Positions 1-9,400 of a DNA stretch of 64,000 bases are shown piece after piece (the first letter of the stretch is position 1; every line of letters begins with the position of its first letter). The notes under the pieces were generated by a model. It was given only the letters and a program-made list of their open reading frames with translations. It had not been told where the DNA came from and did not search any database. The position numbers were made by a program, and so were the translations under genes. Source of the DNA: Xylophilus ampelinus (GTDB lineage Bacteria; Pseudomonadota; Gammaproteobacteria; Burkholderiales; Burkholderiaceae_C); assembly GCF_901875635.1 (NCBI RefSeq), contig NZ_CABFMN010000072.1:1-64000 (forward strand). Reading direction: 5' to 3'.

Positions 1-164
1 GCCTGGGCCAGCGCCTCGCGGACGGCCCAGCCGGCCAGGGCCGCGCCGGCGGCGCCGCCGGCCAGCAGGCGCAGCATGTCGCGGCGCCCTTCGTAGACGG
101 CACGCGGCGTGATGTCGCTGGCGTGCGGGTGGTTGAAACCGGAATCGCGGGAACGGATCAGCAT
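1..164 (-). CDS. msrP: Methionine sulfoxide reductase catalytic subunit MsrP, N-terminal part
   Basis: Only the first 54 or so codons lie in the window; the gene runs off the left edge. The translation begins MLIRSRDSGFNHPHASDITP, which I recognise as the usual N-terminus of MsrP (YedY) in this group. It continues into a twin-arginine signal (GRRDMLRLLAGGA) and a hydrophobic Ala/Gly stretch. MsrP is a periplasmic molybdopterin enzyme that repairs oxidised methionines in envelope proteins and takes electrons from the haem membrane protein MsrQ. No msrQ is visible; it could lie just beyond the left edge. The next gene upstream on this strand, ccsB, is 160 bp away, so co-transcription is uncertain. 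The catalytic domain is not visible, so the identity rests on the N-terminus alone. Confidence 0.8.
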   Translation of the reverse strand, partial: MLIRSRDSGFNHPHASDITPRAVYEGRRDMLRLLAGGAAGAALAGWAVREALAQ

Positions 165-324
165 GCGGGGACCTTTCGCGGTGCGCCGGCACGACGGGCC
201 GGCACTCGATGGGACAAGGAGGTACACCGGTTAGTTCGGCGCATCCCCCCATCGGGTTACGCGCCGCGGGCCGGTCCGGTTTCAGTCTGCCTCAATTCGC
301 GCGGCCACGCTGGCCGGACGCCGC

Positions 325-1644
325 CTACAGCGTCCCGTAGCTGTGCAGCCCGCTCAGGAACATGTTCACGCCCAGGAAGGCGAAGGTGGTCACGGCCAGG
401 CCGACCAGCGCCCACCACGAAGCCACCGTGCCGCGCAGGCCCTTGACCAGCCGCATGTGCAGCCAGGCCGCGTAATTCAGCCAGACGATCAGCGCCCAGG
501 TTTCCTTCGGGTCCCAGCTCCAGTAGCCGCCCCAGGCGTCGGCGGCCCAGAGCGCACCCAGCACCGTCGCGATGGTGAAGAAGGCGAAGCCGACGGCGAT
601 GGATTTGTACATCACGTCGTCCAGCACCTCGAAGCTCGGCAACCGTACCGCGATGCGCTTGCGCGCCAGCAGGATGCCCGCGGCGATGAGCGCCGACACC
701 AGCGCGTAGCCCACCCAGTAGCTGCCGCCCGCCTCGGCCACGCCGCGCTGGCGGAATGCGATGGGCACGAAGCACATCGCCACGCCCAGCAGCCAGATCG
801 GGGTGAGGCGCCACCAGCGGGTCTCGGCCGCCTGCTGCTTGATCAGGTAGGCGAAGGCGACCATCGCCGCCAGCGAGAAGGTGCCGTAGCCGATGAAGTT
901 GGCCGGCACGTGCAGCTTCATCCACCAGCTCTGCAGGGCCGGCACCAACGGCTGGATCTCGTGTGCCTCGCGCACGATCGTGTACCAGAGCAGGAAGCCC
1001 ACGGCCGCGCTGACCACCAGCATGACGAAGGCGCCCAGCGAGCGCGTGGCGTAGCGCTCCTCGAAGTAGAGGTAGAAAGCCGCCGTGAGCCAGCAGAAGA
1101 GCACGAAGACCTCGTAGAGGTTGCTCACCGGGATGTGGCCGATGTCGGGCCCGAGCTGGTGGCTCTCGTACCAGCGCACCATGGTGCCGATGAGCGCCAT
1201 CGTGACCGCGGCCCAGGCGATGCGCGAGCCGATGCGCTCCATGGCGTCGGCTTGGCTGGTGGCGAAAAATCCAAGCCAGTAGAAGACTGTGCTCATGAAG
1301 AAGAGCACGCTCATCCAGAGAATGGCCGACTGGCTCGAGAGGAAGTACTTGAGCCAGAACACGGAGTCGGCGCGGGCGAGGTCGCCCTGGTACGACGCGA
1401 TGGCCAGCAGCGACGCCGCGCCCACCACCAGCGCCAGCACGCGCAGCGGCCGCCAGAACCAGCACAGCCAGATCAGCGCCGGAATGGTGCCCAGCAGGAT
1501 CGCCTTTTCGTAACCGTCCATCGACGGCTGGTAGCGCGCGAAGGCGAACAGCCCGCCGGCCACCACGATGGCGGCGAAGACCCAGTCGAACAGTGTGCGG
1601 CGCGAGAACCAGCTCTCGTGCAGGGTGAGGGTGGTAGTGTTCAT
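325..1644 (-). CDS. ccsB: Cytochrome c biogenesis protein CcsB (CcsA/ResC type)
   Basis: A 439-residue polytopic inner-membrane protein of system II cytochrome c maturation. It works with ResB to deliver haem to apocytochromes on the periplasmic side. The family's tryptophan-rich haem-handling motif is present as WGGYWSWDPKETW, about residues 371-383, followed by two more hydrophobic segments. The start MNTTTLTLHE was chosen because its ATG overlaps the resB stop as ATGA, which implies translational coupling. An upstream in-frame extension of 73 residues overlaps resB and is rich in Arg and Pro, so it was rejected. The Trp-rich motif makes the assignment secure. Confidence 0.95.
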   Translation of the reverse strand: MNTTTLTLHESWFSRRTLFDWVFAAIVVAGGLFAFARYQPSMDGYEKAILLGTIPALIWLCWFWRPLRVLALVVGAASLLAIASYQGDLARADSVFWLKYFLSSQSAILWMSVLFFMSTVFYWLGFFATSQADAMERIGSRIAWAAVTMALIGTMVRWYESHQLGPDIGHIPVSNLYEVFVLFCWLTAAFYLYFEERYATRSLGAFVMLVVSAAVGFLLWYTIVREAHEIQPLVPALQSWWMKLHVPANFIGYGTFSLAAMVAFAYLIKQQAAETRWWRLTPIWLLGVAMCFVPIAFRQRGVAEAGGSYWVGYALVSALIAAGILLARKRIAVRLPSFEVLDDVMYKSIAVGFAFFTIATVLGALWAADAWGGYWSWDPKETWALIVWLNYAAWLHMRLVKGLRGTVASWWALVGLAVTTFAFLGVNMFLSGLHSYGTL

Positions 1645-3821
1645 CGGGGTGTGTCTCCAGGGCCTGCCGGCGCGGGCAGCATCAGCAGCTTGGTGCGCAG
1701 GTGGGCGAATTCCTTGTCGCTGTCGAGATTGCGGCGGTTGGCCGACAGCGCCATCGTCGCGCGGCTGCCAGCATCCACGTCGCCGGCCGGGGCGATCCAG
1801 ACCCAGAGCCGCCGTTCGCGCACGTAGAGCATGGCAAAGATGCCCACGATGAGCAACAGGCAACCCAGGTAGACCACCTTCTTGCCCGGCGCCCGCGCGA
1901 CCTGGAAGACGCTCGCCTGCACCTGCTTGAAGTCAGTCAGCATCAGCGCCACTGGCGCGGGATAGAAATGCGCGTCGCTGATGGCCAGGACCGCCTGCGT
2001 GAGCCATGCCTGCGTCTTGTCGTCCATCGGCAGCGCCGCCTGGCCGGCCTGTTCGCGGCTGAGGTTGAGCAGTTCGAAGAGCACGTCGTTGACGATGCGC
2101 ACCAGCACCTGGCCGGCGCGCTGGCGCTCGGCCTCGGGCACCTGCAGGTCGATGAATTCGGCAATCGCCTGCCAGCCGCCGGCCGAAGCGTCGTCGGCCT
2201 TGCCGTCAGCCGTCGGTCGCACGCGTTCGGCCCCAGCGAAGAGCGCCAGGGCGCGCGCGGCGGAATTGCGCAGTTGCTCGACCTGCTCGGTCTTGCCCGG
2301 GTCGATGGCGTGCGCCACGTAGCGGTCCACCGCCTTCTGGCGCATGGCCGCATCGGCCAGCGCGCTGCGCAGGTGCAGGTAGCCGTCCATCGAGCCCTGC
2401 TCGTCGGCCGGCACGCGCAGGTAGCGGAAGGGCTGGTCGGGCTGGTCGCGCATGCCCAGCAGGAAGACCGGCGGGCCGTCCTCGGTCATCATGGCGGGCA
2501 CCATGTAGTTCTGGTACTCGCGCGCCTGGCCCGAGGCATCGCGCAGCTTGTAGCCGATGCTCGGCCCGATGTTGCGCAGCACCTTGGGCTTGTTGACCTT
2601 GTTGGCTGCACCCAGGCGCGATTCGAGGCTGTGCTGCAGGTCGACCTTGCGCACGTCGGCCCCGCTGCCGCTGGCCTGGTCGGCGAAGTTCTCGACGTTG
2701 ATGACGCGCAGCGCCGTGTACTCCAGCTTCAGGCGCTCGTTGCCGTTGGTGAGTTCGGAACTGCCGCCGATGGTGCCTTCGATCTCGAAGGGCTTGGCCG
2801 CCGCGGCCATCGGCACCGCCTGGAGCTTCACGCTCGAGCCGCCGTCGTCGAAGCTGGACTGGTAGATCTCGATGCCCTTCCAGCTCGCCGGGTGGTTGAC
2901 CTCGATGCGCGCCTCCTTGCGCTCGCCGGTGGCGCGGTCGTGCAGCACCACCTCGCTCGCGAAGAGCTTGGGCATGCCCGTCGAGTAGTAGTCGACGATG
3001 AACTTCTTCAGCTCGATCGCGAAAGGCAACTCCTGCAGCAGCACGCCGTCGGCCTGGTTCAGGATCGCGACGCTGGACTGGCTGCCCTCGGGCACCAGGA
3101 TGTTGCCGCGAAAGGTGGGGTTGGCGGGCGACAGGCGGTACTGCGCCGGCACCTCGGAGATCAGGCCGCCGCCGGTGTAGACGCTCTTGCCGTTGAACCA
3201 GGTCTGCGCCCGCACGATCAGGTCACCGTCGAGCAGGCCGCCCAGGCACACCAGCACGATGGCACCGTGCGCCGCGATGTAGCCCAGCTTGTTGGCGCCG
3301 CCGGCGCGCGCCGCGACCATCCAGCCGCCGGCGCTGCCATCGCCGTCGCGGCGCTGCAGCTTGACCTTCCAGCCGCCGCTCACCAGGAGCTGGCCGATGC
3401 GGTTGGCCGCCTGCTCGGGCGACTCGGCCAGAGCGGCTTCGGCGCGCAGGCCGAAGGCCTTCAGGCTCTGGGCGCGGATGTCTTCCTTGAAAGTCTTCAG
3501 GTCCGCCAGGATGCGCGGCGTGTTGCGCGCGATGCACAGCGAGGTGCTGACGACCAGGAAAGCCAGGATCAGCAGGAACCACCAGGCGCTGTAGATCGAA
3601 TCGAGCCGCGCCGCCCGGAACACCTGCGCCCAGAAGGGGCCGAACTGGTTGATGTAGTTGCCGATCGGCTCGTGCTGCTTGAGCACCGTGCCGATGATCG
3701 AGGCGATGCAGATGACCGTCAGCAGCGCAATGGCGAAGCGCATCGAAGACAGCAGCTCCACCCCGGCGCGCAGGGCTTGCGAGCCGGTCTTCAGTCGAAG
3801 GCCGTGGGTGGAAACGGACAT
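1641..3821 (-). CDS. resB: Cytochrome c biogenesis protein ResB (Ccs1)
   Basis: A 726-residue membrane protein, the partner of CcsB in the system II haem ligation complex. Three N-terminal hydrophobic segments are visible (near LLSSMRFAIALLTVICIAS, WWFLLILAFLVVST and LGYIAAHGAIVLVCLGGLL). A large periplasmic domain follows, and a last membrane segment near the C-terminus (VVYLGCLLLIVGIFAMLYV) precedes a charged tail. The length is typical for the betaproteobacterial form. It is the first gene of the resB-ccsB pair (4-bp overlap). A terminator-like hairpin at 3864-3898 separates it from the cytochrome gene upstream, so it probably has its own promoter in the short gap. Confidence 0.95.
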   Translation of the reverse strand: MSVSTHGLRLKTGSQALRAGVELLSSMRFAIALLTVICIASIIGTVLKQHEPIGNYINQFGPFWAQVFRAARLDSIYSAWWFLLILAFLVVSTSLCIARNTPRILADLKTFKEDIRAQSLKAFGLRAEAALAESPEQAANRIGQLLVSGGWKVKLQRRDGDGSAGGWMVAARAGGANKLGYIAAHGAIVLVCLGGLLDGDLIVRAQTWFNGKSVYTGGGLISEVPAQYRLSPANPTFRGNILVPEGSQSSVAILNQADGVLLQELPFAIELKKFIVDYYSTGMPKLFASEVVLHDRATGERKEARIEVNHPASWKGIEIYQSSFDDGGSSVKLQAVPMAAAAKPFEIEGTIGGSSELTNGNERLKLEYTALRVINVENFADQASGSGADVRKVDLQHSLESRLGAANKVNKPKVLRNIGPSIGYKLRDASGQAREYQNYMVPAMMTEDGPPVFLLGMRDQPDQPFRYLRVPADEQGSMDGYLHLRSALADAAMRQKAVDRYVAHAIDPGKTEQVEQLRNSAARALALFAGAERVRPTADGKADDASAGGWQAIAEFIDLQVPEAERQRAGQVLVRIVNDVLFELLNLSREQAGQAALPMDDKTQAWLTQAVLAISDAHFYPAPVALMLTDFKQVQASVFQVARAPGKKVVYLGCLLLIVGIFAMLYVRERRLWVWIAPAGDVDAGSRATMALSANRRNLDSDKEFAHLRTKLLMLPAPAGPGDTPR

Positions 3822-3859
3822 GGCAGGCGTCGGGCGGGAGCGGGCGGCAGGAGGACCAA

Positions 3860-3898
3860 ACGAAAGGGCGGGCCATCCTGCTGGATCGGCCCGCCCTT
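3860..3898 (-). terminator. Rho-independent terminator of the cytochrome c4 gene
   Basis: Perfect 11-bp inverted repeat AAGGGCGGGCC / GGCCCGCCCTT (3864-3874 and 3888-3898) around a 13-base loop. Read on the minus strand it is followed by TTTCGTTT. It sits 45 bp past the cytochrome stop codon and just before resB, so it should end the cytochrome transcript. Confidence 0.65.
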
Positions 3899-3942
3899 GT
3901 TGGGTCTTATTTTCGGCGGTTGGTTCGCGGTGACGCGTTGAT

Positions 3943-4611
3943 TCAGCGCAGGCCGGCGATGTAATCGGCCACGGCCTTGATCTCGCGGTCGTTCATCTTG
4001 GCGGCCACGCCCGTCATCTGCGGGCTGTTGGTGCGCACGCCGTCGCGGAAGGCCTTGAGCTGCGCGTCGGTGTAGTCGGCATGCTGGCCGCCCAGGCGCG
4101 GGTACTGGGCCGGGATGCCGGCGCCATTGGGGCTGTGGCAGCCTGCGCAGGCGGGCACCATGCGGTCGGCGATGCCGCCGCGGAAGATGCGCTCGCCCAG
4201 CGAGACCAGGTCCTTCTCCTTCGAGAAGCCGGTCTTGACCTTCTTGCTGCCGACGAACCAGGCGATGTTGCGCATGTCCTCGTCGCTCAGCGCCGAGGCG
4301 TAGGGCTTCATGATGGCGCTCTTGCGCTTGCCGGACTTGAAGTCCTGAAGCTGCTTGAGGATGTATTCGGGGTGCTGCTGCGCCAGCTTGGGGTTGGCCG
4401 CAATGGCCGAATTGCCGTCGGCGTTGTGGCAGGACGCGCAGGACTGGCTGTTCGCCGGCGCCGTGTTGAACAGCGTGTCGCCCTTGGCGGGATCGGGCTT
4501 GGCCGGCTTGGCGGCGGCTGCCGGCGCCGCAGCGGGTGCATCGGCCGCCAGGGCGGCGCTGGCACTTGCGCCGAGTGCGGCCGCAAGCAGGACATGGGCG
4601 AACAACTTCAT
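3943..4611 (-). CDS. Di-haem cytochrome c4
   Basis: A 222-residue periplasmic electron carrier. An N-terminal signal peptide (MKLFAHVLLAAALGASASAALA) is followed by an Ala/Pro linker. There are two haem-binding CXXCH motifs, CASCH at residues 58-62 and CAGCH at 155-159, one per cytochrome domain. Candidate distal Met ligands lie in IMKPYASALSDEDM (about 101) and SPQMTGVA near the C-terminus. The family passes electrons between the bc1 complex and terminal oxidases. Its position next to resB-ccsB, which attach haem to such proteins, is functionally coherent. It is divergent from engB, with 90 bp between starts. Confidence 0.93.
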   Translation of the reverse strand: MKLFAHVLLAAALGASASAALAADAPAAAPAAAAKPAKPDPAKGDTLFNTAPANSQSCASCHNADGNSAIAANPKLAQQHPEYILKQLQDFKSGKRKSAIMKPYASALSDEDMRNIAWFVGSKKVKTGFSKEKDLVSLGERIFRGGIADRMVPACAGCHSPNGAGIPAQYPRLGGQHADYTDAQLKAFRDGVRTNSPQMTGVAAKMNDREIKAVADYIAGLR

Positions 4612-4701
4612 ATCGGGGGGCTACGTTTGTTGGCGCAAAACCCGGCGATTCTACAATGGTGCCCCGCCTCTCCAGCCTGGGCCCTGTGCCCTTAGCGACC
4701 C

Positions 4702-5451
4702 ATGACCCCGCCGCCTTCGCCGGCCCGCGCCGCCGCAGCGACGCCGGGCACTGCCGCTTCCCCGAACCCGTCCACCCCTGGCGAAGCGTCGTCCTTCGCA
4801 GCCCGCGCGCGCACCGCGATGGGCTGGCTGCACACCGCCCACTTCCTCACCAGCGCGCCGCAGCTGGAACACCTGCCGCCCCTCACGCTGCCCGAGATCG
4901 CCTTCGTCGGCCGCTCCAACGCCGGCAAGTCCACCGCCATCAACACGCTGACGCAGCAGAAGCGCCTGGCCTTCGCCTCGAAGACGCCCGGCCGCACCCA
5001 GCACATCAACCTCTTCGGCGTCGGCAAGGGCCAGGTTGACGACGCCGTGCTGGCCGACCTGCCGGGATACGGCTACGCGGCCGTCCCGCGCGAGGCCAAG
5101 CTGCGCTGGCAGCGCGTGATGGGCAACTACCTCGTCACCCGAGAGACGCTGCGCGGCGTGGTGCTGATGGTCGACCCACGGCTGGGCCTGACCGAGCTCG
5201 ACGAGGTCCTGCTGGACGTGATCCGCCCGCGCGTCGAGGAAGGCCTGAACTTCCTGGTGCTGCTGACCAAGGCCGACAAGCTGTCGCGCTCCGAAGGCGC
5301 CAAGGCGCTGTCGATTGCGCGACTCCAGGCCGGCGGGGGCGAGGTCAAACTCTTCTCGGCCCTCAAGCGCCAGGGCGTGGACGAGGCAGCGGAGTTGCTC
5401 TGGCGCTGGACCCATGCCGAGAATGCGGCGGACGGCACCGCCGCCGATTGA
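4702..5451 (+). CDS. engB: Ribosome biogenesis GTP-binding protein YsxC/EngB
   Basis: A 249-residue GTPase of the TrmE-Era-EngA-YihA family, needed for maturation of the large ribosomal subunit. Motifs in order: G1 GRSNAGKST (70-78), G2 region TPGRTQHIN, G3 DLPGYGYA, G4 TKADK. The first 40 or so residues are an Ala/Pro-rich extension absent from many homologues. A later start at MGWLHTAHFL (residue 40) would give the usual length of about 210, so the true start is uncertain. The stop lies at the edge of one copy of an interspersed repeat. Confidence 0.93.
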   Translation: MTPPPSPARAAAATPGTAASPNPSTPGEASSFAARARTAMGWLHTAHFLTSAPQLEHLPPLTLPEIAFVGRSNAGKSTAINTLTQQKRLAFASKTPGRTQHINLFGVGKGQVDDAVLADLPGYGYAAVPREAKLRWQRVMGNYLVTRETLRGVVLMVDPRLGLTELDEVLLDVIRPRVEEGLNFLVLLTKADKLSRSEGAKALSIARLQAGGGEVKLFSALKRQGVDEAAELLWRWTHAENAADGTAAD

Positions 5452-5510
5452 GTGCCAAATCGGGCTCCAGCGCCCGCCCCGCCTGCGCAAGCAGCTATCA
5501 AAAAGAGAGC
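5451..5510 (+). repeat. Interspersed repeat, copy A
   Basis: A roughly 60-bp element between engB and the hydrolase gene. Its core, CGCCCGCCCCGCCTGCGCAA followed by GCAGCTATCAA, matches copy B near 31.4 kb over 31 bases with one difference. Three more diverged copies lie in the opposite orientation at about 14.0, 16.3 and 62.2 kb. Confidence 0.75.
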
Positions 5511-5529
5511 AGACCAGGAGACAAGGCCC

Positions 5530-6465
5530 ATGACGATCGAGACCTTCGAGCGCACGCTGCCGAACGGCATCACCCTCAGCTGCCGCGCCGCCGGCGAGAA
5601 GGGCCGCCCGCTCATGGTGTTCCTGCACGGCTTTCCCGAGGCCGCCTTCATCTGGGACGAGCTGCTCGAATGGTTCTCGCAGCCGGTCAACGGCGGCTAC
5701 CGCTGCGTCGCGCCCAACCTGCGCGGCTTCGAGAAGTCCAGCCAGCCCAAGGAGGTCGAGGCCTACCGCCCGCACCTGCTGGTCCAGGACATGGTGGAGC
5801 TGGTCAAGACCGAACGCGACGACGGCATCATCGACACGCTGGTCGCGCACGACTGGGGCGGCGCCTTCGGCTGGGGCCACGCCAACGCCTTCCCGGGCCA
5901 GGTACGGCGACTGGTGATCATCAACTCGCCGCACCCCGGCACCTTCACCCGCGAGCTCAAGAACAGCGCCGAGCAGCAGAAGGCCAGCGCGTACATGAAC
6001 TGGCTCGCGGCGCCCGGCTCCGAGAAGGTGCTGGCCGAGAACGACTTCGCCCGCCTCTTCGCCATGTTCACCATGATGAAGGCCGGCCCCGACGGCTTTG
6101 GCTGGCTGACCGAGCCGGTGAAGCAGAAGTACCGCGACGTCTGGAGCCAGGGCCTGACCGGCGCCTGCAACCTCTACCGCGTGACGCCGATGAAGCCGCC
6201 CGTCCCGGGCAAGACCAGCGCCGACGACATCCCCACCCTGCCCCACGAGCGCCTGGCAGTGACGGTGCCCACGCTGGTGCTGTGGGCCATGGACGATGCC
6301 GCGCTGCTCCCAGGCCTGCTCGATGGCCTCGACGCTTACGTGCCCCGCCTCGAGATCAAGCGGGTGCCGGGCGCCACGCACTGGATCGTCCACGAGCAGC
6401 CCGAGGGCGTGGCGCGCGACATCGCCGCCTTCATCGCGCGCACGCCCTCGCCCCCGTCGGCCTAA
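5530..6465 (+). CDS. Alpha/beta hydrolase, epoxide-hydrolase-like
   Basis: 311 residues. The oxyanion-hole motif HGFP is at 33-36 and the nucleophile elbow AHDWGG has Asp108 in the nucleophile position. An Asp nucleophile is characteristic of epoxide hydrolases and haloalkane dehalogenases, not esterases. The likely catalytic His is in GATHWI (about 284), and an acidic residue is available in WAMDDAALL. Start MTIETFERTL was chosen for the AGGAG at about 5516-5520; a longer frame from 5452 would translate the repeat. The gene is convergent with the Pls-like synthetase and the two stop codons overlap. The substrate cannot be told from sequence. Confidence 0.8.
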   Translation: MTIETFERTLPNGITLSCRAAGEKGRPLMVFLHGFPEAAFIWDELLEWFSQPVNGGYRCVAPNLRGFEKSSQPKEVEAYRPHLLVQDMVELVKTERDDGIIDTLVAHDWGGAFGWGHANAFPGQVRRLVIINSPHPGTFTRELKNSAEQQKASAYMNWLAAPGSEKVLAENDFARLFAMFTMMKAGPDGFGWLTEPVKQKYRDVWSQGLTGACNLYRVTPMKPPVPGKTSADDIPTLPHERLAVTVPTLVLWAMDDAALLPGLLDGLDAYVPRLEIKRVPGATHWIVHEQPEGVARDIAAFIARTPSPPSA

Positions 6466-9400
6466 GCACGCCAGGGCACTGCCGGCAGGCCGTGCCAGCG
6501 CGTGCCGGCCGGGATCGTCTCGCCCTTCATCACCAGCGTCATCGGCCCGAGCTGCGCGCCGTCCTGCACTTGCGTGCCGTAGAGCATCGTCGAGCGCGGC
6601 CCCACCGTCACCCGGCTGCCGATGTGCACGTGGTCGATCTTCATCACGCGGTCCTCGAACAGGTGGGTCTGCGGGCAGCAGGCCGCGTTCAGCTCGCTGT
6701 GCTCGCCGATGTGGACGCAGTCGAACTCGGTGATGTCGGTGGTGTCGAGGTACACGCCGCGCGCGATGTCCGCCCCCAGCAGGTTGAAGGCATTGTTGAG
6801 CCACGGCGTGCCGCGCAGGTAGCGCAGGAACCAGGGCACCGTGATGCCCTCGTACATGTTGGTCACCGCCTCCGAGAGCCAGACGAAGGGCGTCCACATC
6901 GGCGTCGCGCGGCGGTCGTAGCGCCGCACCGTCAGCCACTTGAAGACTGCCACGAAGAGGAAGGTGGCCAGCGCGAAGGCCGCGCCGCCGACCGCCAGGT
7001 CGATCGCCACGTCGCCCCAGCGCCCGGACTCGGCCAGCGGCATGGCGTCCAGCACGATGGCATACCCGACGGCGATGACCAGCGCATGCGGAGCGGCGAT
7101 GCGGAAGGCCTCCACCGTGCCACGGCCGAGCTTGCGCCAGCGTGAGGGCGCGAAGGTCAGGTGCGGCGCGAAGCCGCCGACCACCTCGCGCGCTGGCAGG
7201 TGTACCGGCGGCGCGCCCAGCCAGGTGTCGCCCGGCTGCATGGCGGTGGCGCGCGGCACGGCGCTCATCACGCCGATCAGCACGTTCTCGGGAATCACCG
7301 TCCCGTCGGGCACGTAGGCACCGTTGCCGACGAAGCTGCGGCGCGACACCACCGTGGGCTGCACCGTCATCCAGCCGCCATCGATGTGCTCGTCGCCCAG
7401 CATCACGGCGTCGGCGATGAAGCACTCGTCGCCCAGGGTCAGCATGTCGGGCACCACGCCCAGCGCGGTGGACAGCTCGGTCTCCTTGCCGACCTTGGCG
7501 CCGAGCAGCCGGTACCAGCTGGCCGAGAACACGGTGGCGTACACGCCGTGCAGCACCGCCAGGCTCGACTCCTGGATCTGGTTGACCAGCCACTTGCCCA
7601 GGTAGCGGTTGCCGTGCACCGGCCAGGTGCCGGCCTGCATGCGCGGCAGGAACAGCACCCTCAGCGCCGCCGCCGCCAGCGCCGTGAAGGCGATGAAGAC
7701 CAGGCTGGCCGGCAGCGCGAGCAGGAAGAACTTCACCAGCCGCAGGCCGAAGGCCTGCCAGTCGGTGATGGTGCCGGCATCGACCAGCGGCCGCACGGAG
7801 ATCGATTCGACGTCCAGCTGATCGATGAGCAGGAAGGTCGGGAACACCGGCATGAAGAACAGCACGGCCACCACCAGCGCGCCCGTGATGAAGAACGCCA
7901 TCTCCCAGCGCAGGCGCTGGCGGCTCACGGCCGGGCGCGGCGGCAGGCCGGCCGGGTCGAAGTCGGCGCGCTCGCGCGCGGGCGAGCCGTGCCAGACCTT
8001 GCGCGGCGGCACCGACTGGCCGGCCGACAGCGCCGACTGGCCCTCCAGGTGCCCCCAGTCGCCGATGGTGGTGTCGCCCTCGATGACCACGTACGAGCCG
8101 ATGCCGGCCTGCGCGCCGATGTCGATGCGGCCCAAATGCAGCAGGCCGCCCTCGACGCGTGCGTTCTCCAGCATCACGGCGTTGCCGATGCTGCTCCCCT
8201 CGCCGATGCGCACCAGCTCCGGCACCCGCACCGTGACCGAGCCGAGGTTCACCTCGTCGCCGATGCGCGCGCCCAGTGCCCGCAGCCACCAGGCATAGAG
8301 CGGCGAGCCGTTGATCATGTAGGTCGGCACGGCCTCCACCAGCCGGTCGGCCAGCCACCAGCGGAAGTACACCCAGCCCCACAGCGGATAGCTGCCCGGC
8401 GCCAGGCGGCCGGCCACCAGCCATTTGCCGGCCCAGGCCACCGCGAACTCGGCCAGCGTGGTGAGGACGAACACCCCCACCGAGACCGCGATGGCGAACG
8501 CCACGCTGTCGCCCTCCTCGCCGGTGTTGAAGTGGTAGGCGAAGAAGGGTGCCAGCCACTGCGCCATCTTCAGCAGCACCAGGAACGGGATGAGCGCCGC
8601 CTGCGCCAAGCCGCAGCGCCAGCGTCGCCAGCCGGAATGGATCACGAAGGGCCGCTGCGGCGCGGCAGCAGCCACGGCGTCGACCATGCCACGTTGCAGT
8701 GCCTCGGCGATCGCGCCGACCTGCCGGCCCGCGTACACGTCGCCGACCGTGGCCTGGGCGAAGCGGGGGTCCTGCCGCAGCTGCGACACCAGGCGCGCGG
8801 CCAGCAGCGAATGCCCGCCCAGGTCGGCGAAGAAGTCCTGGGCGCGCCGGATCGGCTGGCCGGGGAAAAGCCGCGCCAGCGCCGCGAACAGCAGTTCCTC
8901 GGCCGGAGTGTCAGGCGCGTCGCCGCCTTCGGCCTGTGAGGCGGCGGCCAGCGGCAGCCCGCGCAGCACCTTGCGGTCGATCTTGCCGCTGGGCAGCCGG
9001 GGCATGGCATCCAGGGGCTCGAAGCGCGCCGGGACCATGTACGGCGGCAGCCGGCCCGCGAGCGCAGAGCGCAGCGCCGACGCGGCCGGCGGCTTGCCCG
9101 CGGGCACGTAGAAGGCGATGAGCTGGTCGATCCCGCCCTCGGGCCGCAGCACGACGGCCGTGGTGCCGACGCCCGTCTGCTGCGCCAGCACCGCCTCGAT
9201 CTCGCCCAGCTCGACACGGAAGCCCCGCACCTTGACCTGGTCGTCGGCCCGGCCGAGGCACTGCATCTGCGGCGTGCCGTCGGCACGCACCTCGACGCGG
9301 GCCAGGTCGCCGGTGCGGTACAGGCGTGCCTCTTCCGCGTTGCGGGCCCAGGGGTTGGCGACGAACTTCTCGGCCGTGAGTTCCGGCCGCCCGAGGTAGC

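Noticed and set aside
1701..3941. 746-codon open frame antisense to resB
   Set aside because: Covers a clearly identified membrane protein gene; its translation is Arg/His/Val-rich with no domain.
4651..8559. 1302-codon minus-strand open frame
   Set aside because: Runs through engB, the hydrolase and the synthetase in the wrong frame; composition is Gly/Arg/Ala-rich as expected for a frame shadow.
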